Shown piece after piece: positions 5,460 to 6,392 of a stretch of 6,392 bases of DNA. The stretch's first letter is position 1, and the number at the start of each line of letters is the position of its first letter. The DNA comes from a bacterium (lineage in GTDB: Bacteria > Patescibacteriota > Minisyncoccia > Phycocordibacterales > UBA2100). Under the pieces are notes generated by a model that was not told the DNA's origin, searched no databases, and saw only the letters and a list, made by a program, of their open reading frames with translations. The stretch spans positions 1 through 6,392 of the forward strand of contig JAUYLR010000034.1 of the NCBI GenBank assembly GCA_030698935.1, written 5' to 3'. Both the position numbers and the translations under genes were made by a program.

Positions 5460-6023
5460 ATGAATCAAAACAAAGTCATCGGGGGCATCGTCCTTGTGGT
5501 TATCCTCGTCTGGGGGATTTGGTATTTTACATCGTCAAAAATAAACAATGACGTGACGGGCGCGCAGAATGAAACGGGCACAGGCGCGGTTACTACAGGC
5601 ACGGCCGGCACCGCGAACACCGCCGTCAAGCCCATAGGGACAAGTTCGTTCCGCAGCATCTTTACGCAGTCGGGAAATCACCAGTGCTCGTACGAGCAAG
5701 TCACCGCATCCGTGCGAAGCAGCAGTGTGATATATATTGCCGACGGGAAAATGCGCGGCGAATTCCGCACGCAAACAGCGGAGGGTGTTAACTCGGCGAA
5801 CATAATGATATACAGCGGGGGCACTCTCTACAGCTGGAAGGAGGGCACAACGACGGGCAGGAAATCAAGCATCGCATCTATTGCCGACCTGCCTGAAGCA
5901 ATTCCGGCAGACCTCACAAGCGGAGGAGGTTTCGGCGTGAGCCTCAACAATGTCAGTTGGGACTGTCATGACTGGGCCAAGGATCCGGCCATGCTCGTCG
6001 TTCCTTCGTACGTAAAGTTTTAA
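5460..6023 (+). CDS. membrane-anchored exported protein of unknown function with two conserved-type cysteines
   Basis: This 187-residue protein begins MNQNK, followed by one hydrophobic segment (about 6-23) acting as a signal anchor. A low-complexity Thr/Gly/Ala linker (about 32-58) then leads to a beta-rich outer domain (about 62-187). That domain has Cys76 in HQCSYEQV, IYIADGKMRGEF (91-102), IMIYSGGTLYSW (115-126), VSWDCHDW (165-172) with Cys169, and ends VPSYVKF. The pair Cys76 and Cys169 may form a disulfide outside the cell. The pattern of a short strand, IADGKMRG and a later short strand ending in YSW recalls exported Parcubacteria proteins and loosely a LolA/DUF4412-like layout, but I cannot assign a family with confidence. 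The start is the only ATG at the hydrophobic segment. The upstream 24 bases are AT-rich with no Shine-Dalgarno sequence. It diverges from the Gmad2 gene and ends 33 bp before the GC-rich terminator. Confidence 0.85.
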   Translation: MNQNKVIGGIVLVVILVWGIWYFTSSKINNDVTGAQNETGTGAVTTGTAGTANTAVKPIGTSSFRSIFTQSGNHQCSYEQVTASVRSSSVIYIADGKMRGEFRTQTAEGVNSANIMIYSGGTLYSWKEGTTTGRKSSIASIADLPEAIPADLTSGGGFGVSLNNVSWDCHDWAKDPAMLVVPSYVKF

Positions 6024-6056
6024 AGAAGTTTTCCCTAGGAGGGGTCGTCCCTTAGA

Positions 6057-6087
6057 CAAAACCGCCGCGTCAGACGCGGCGGTTTTG
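6057..6087. terminator. strong bidirectional intrinsic terminator
   Basis: Arms CAAAACCGCCGCGT (6057-6070) and ACGCGGCGGTTTTG (6074-6087) pair perfectly over 14 bp around the loop CAG. The GC-rich core is flanked by AAAA on one side and TTTT on the other, so it works in both directions. It serves the plus-strand gene ending at 6023 and the minus-strand gene ending at 6111. A second T-run (6095-6102) follows on the plus strand. Confidence 0.92.
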
Positions 6088-6110
6088 CTGATGATGTTTT
6101 TTAGTTCAAT

Positions 6111-6392
6111 CTAGCGAATTCCCGTGTCGCACTGTATCGTAGCTGAAACATAATTATTCGCCGAGACGGTAACATGTACCGGAGAGCAACTGGGCAACAT
6201 TTGGCCTCCCTCGGCCGAGACAATGTAAGCGCCGGCCGGAAGCGAGACTTCAAAAATCCCTTGCGCATCGCTTCTTGTCGTAGCTACCAGATTATTGTTG
6301 CTCGCGCGGAAAACAGAAATCTTCGTTGCGTATCCCCTATCCGCACAATTAGGATCCGGCGGATCGCGCATTACGGGGCAGGTTGGCCCGAG
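6111..6392 (-). CDS. C-terminal part of an exported carboxypeptidase-regulatory-like (prealbumin-like fold) protein, 5' end beyond right edge
   Basis: Only the last 93 residues are in the window, and the frame stays open to the right edge, reading LGPTCPV before the ATG at 6371; that ATG is therefore internal. The visible part starts with PTCPVMRDPPDPNCAD, then KISVFRA, a DAQGIFEVSLPAGAYIVSA stretch and finally VTVSANNYVSATIQCDTGIR. The strand-turn-strand pattern with DAQGxFxVxLPAGxY is typical of carboxypeptidase regulatory-like or SpaA-type beta-sandwich domains found in surface proteins. Four cysteines (in PTC, PNC, PSC and IQC) may form two disulfides after export. I associate the PPDPNCAD opening and CDTGIR ending with small Parcubacteria surface proteins, but the function is unknown. 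It converges on the gene at 5460-6023 and ends in TAG, 23 bp from the shared terminator. Confidence 0.85.
   Translation of the reverse strand, partial: LGPTCPVMRDPPDPNCADRGYATKISVFRASNNNLVATTRSDAQGIFEVSLPAGAYIVSAEGGQMLPSCSPVHVTVSANNYVSATIQCDTGIR

Noticed and set aside
6037..6044. AGGAGGGG, the best Shine-Dalgarno match in the window
   Set aside because: No ATG, GTG or TTG lies at suitable spacing downstream; the bases that follow lead straight into the terminator stem.

Overview
The window most likely comes from a Patescibacteria (Candidate Phyla Radiation, Parcubacteria-like) genome. This is inferred from recalled protein types, not from a marker gene. The minus-strand gene at 4861-5295 is a small membrane-anchored protein with a Gmad2-type immunoglobulin-like domain. 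The right-edge protein has a CP-rich stretch ending in PPDPNCAD and a CDTGIR C-terminus. The protein at 5460-6023 is a TM-anchored, two-cysteine exported protein. All three are types I associate with that group. Genes are tightly packed, none has a convincing Shine-Dalgarno sequence, and the standard bacterial code fits (TGA, TAA and TAG all act as stops).

Left and centre (1-4785, plus strand): a probable transcription unit of four genes. The first is a GH130 glycoside phosphorylase/hydrolase cut by the left edge. It is followed after 13 bp by a 649-residue protein made of two GH130 domains in tandem. That gene overlaps by 8 bp a 367-residue enzyme with both aspartate-rich motifs of the squalene/phytoene synthase superfamily. 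After 47 bp comes a seven-helix hemolysin III/PAQR membrane protein. The prenyl-synthase-like gene is much more AT-rich than its neighbours.

Right (4786-6392): three predicted exported or surface proteins on alternating strands. The two convergent junctions each hold a symmetrical hairpin suited to bidirectional termination: a 42-bp perfect palindrome at 4812-4853 and a GC-rich stem at 6057-6087. The divergent junction 5296-5459 holds a good extended -10 promoter whose predicted start is the A of the start codon (a leaderless mRNA), plus a dyad-symmetric element.

How the genes may work together (inference): the GH130 domains would cleave, or in reverse build, beta-mannosides. The C-terminal domain of the fused protein keeps the basic residues expected of a phosphorylase; the other two domains have lost some or all of them. 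A head-to-head prenyl synthase and a PAQR membrane protein in the same strand run would be consistent with an envelope glycan or isoprenoid lipid role, but nothing in the window proves a joint pathway. No RNA genes, CRISPR arrays, insertion sequences or phage genes were seen.
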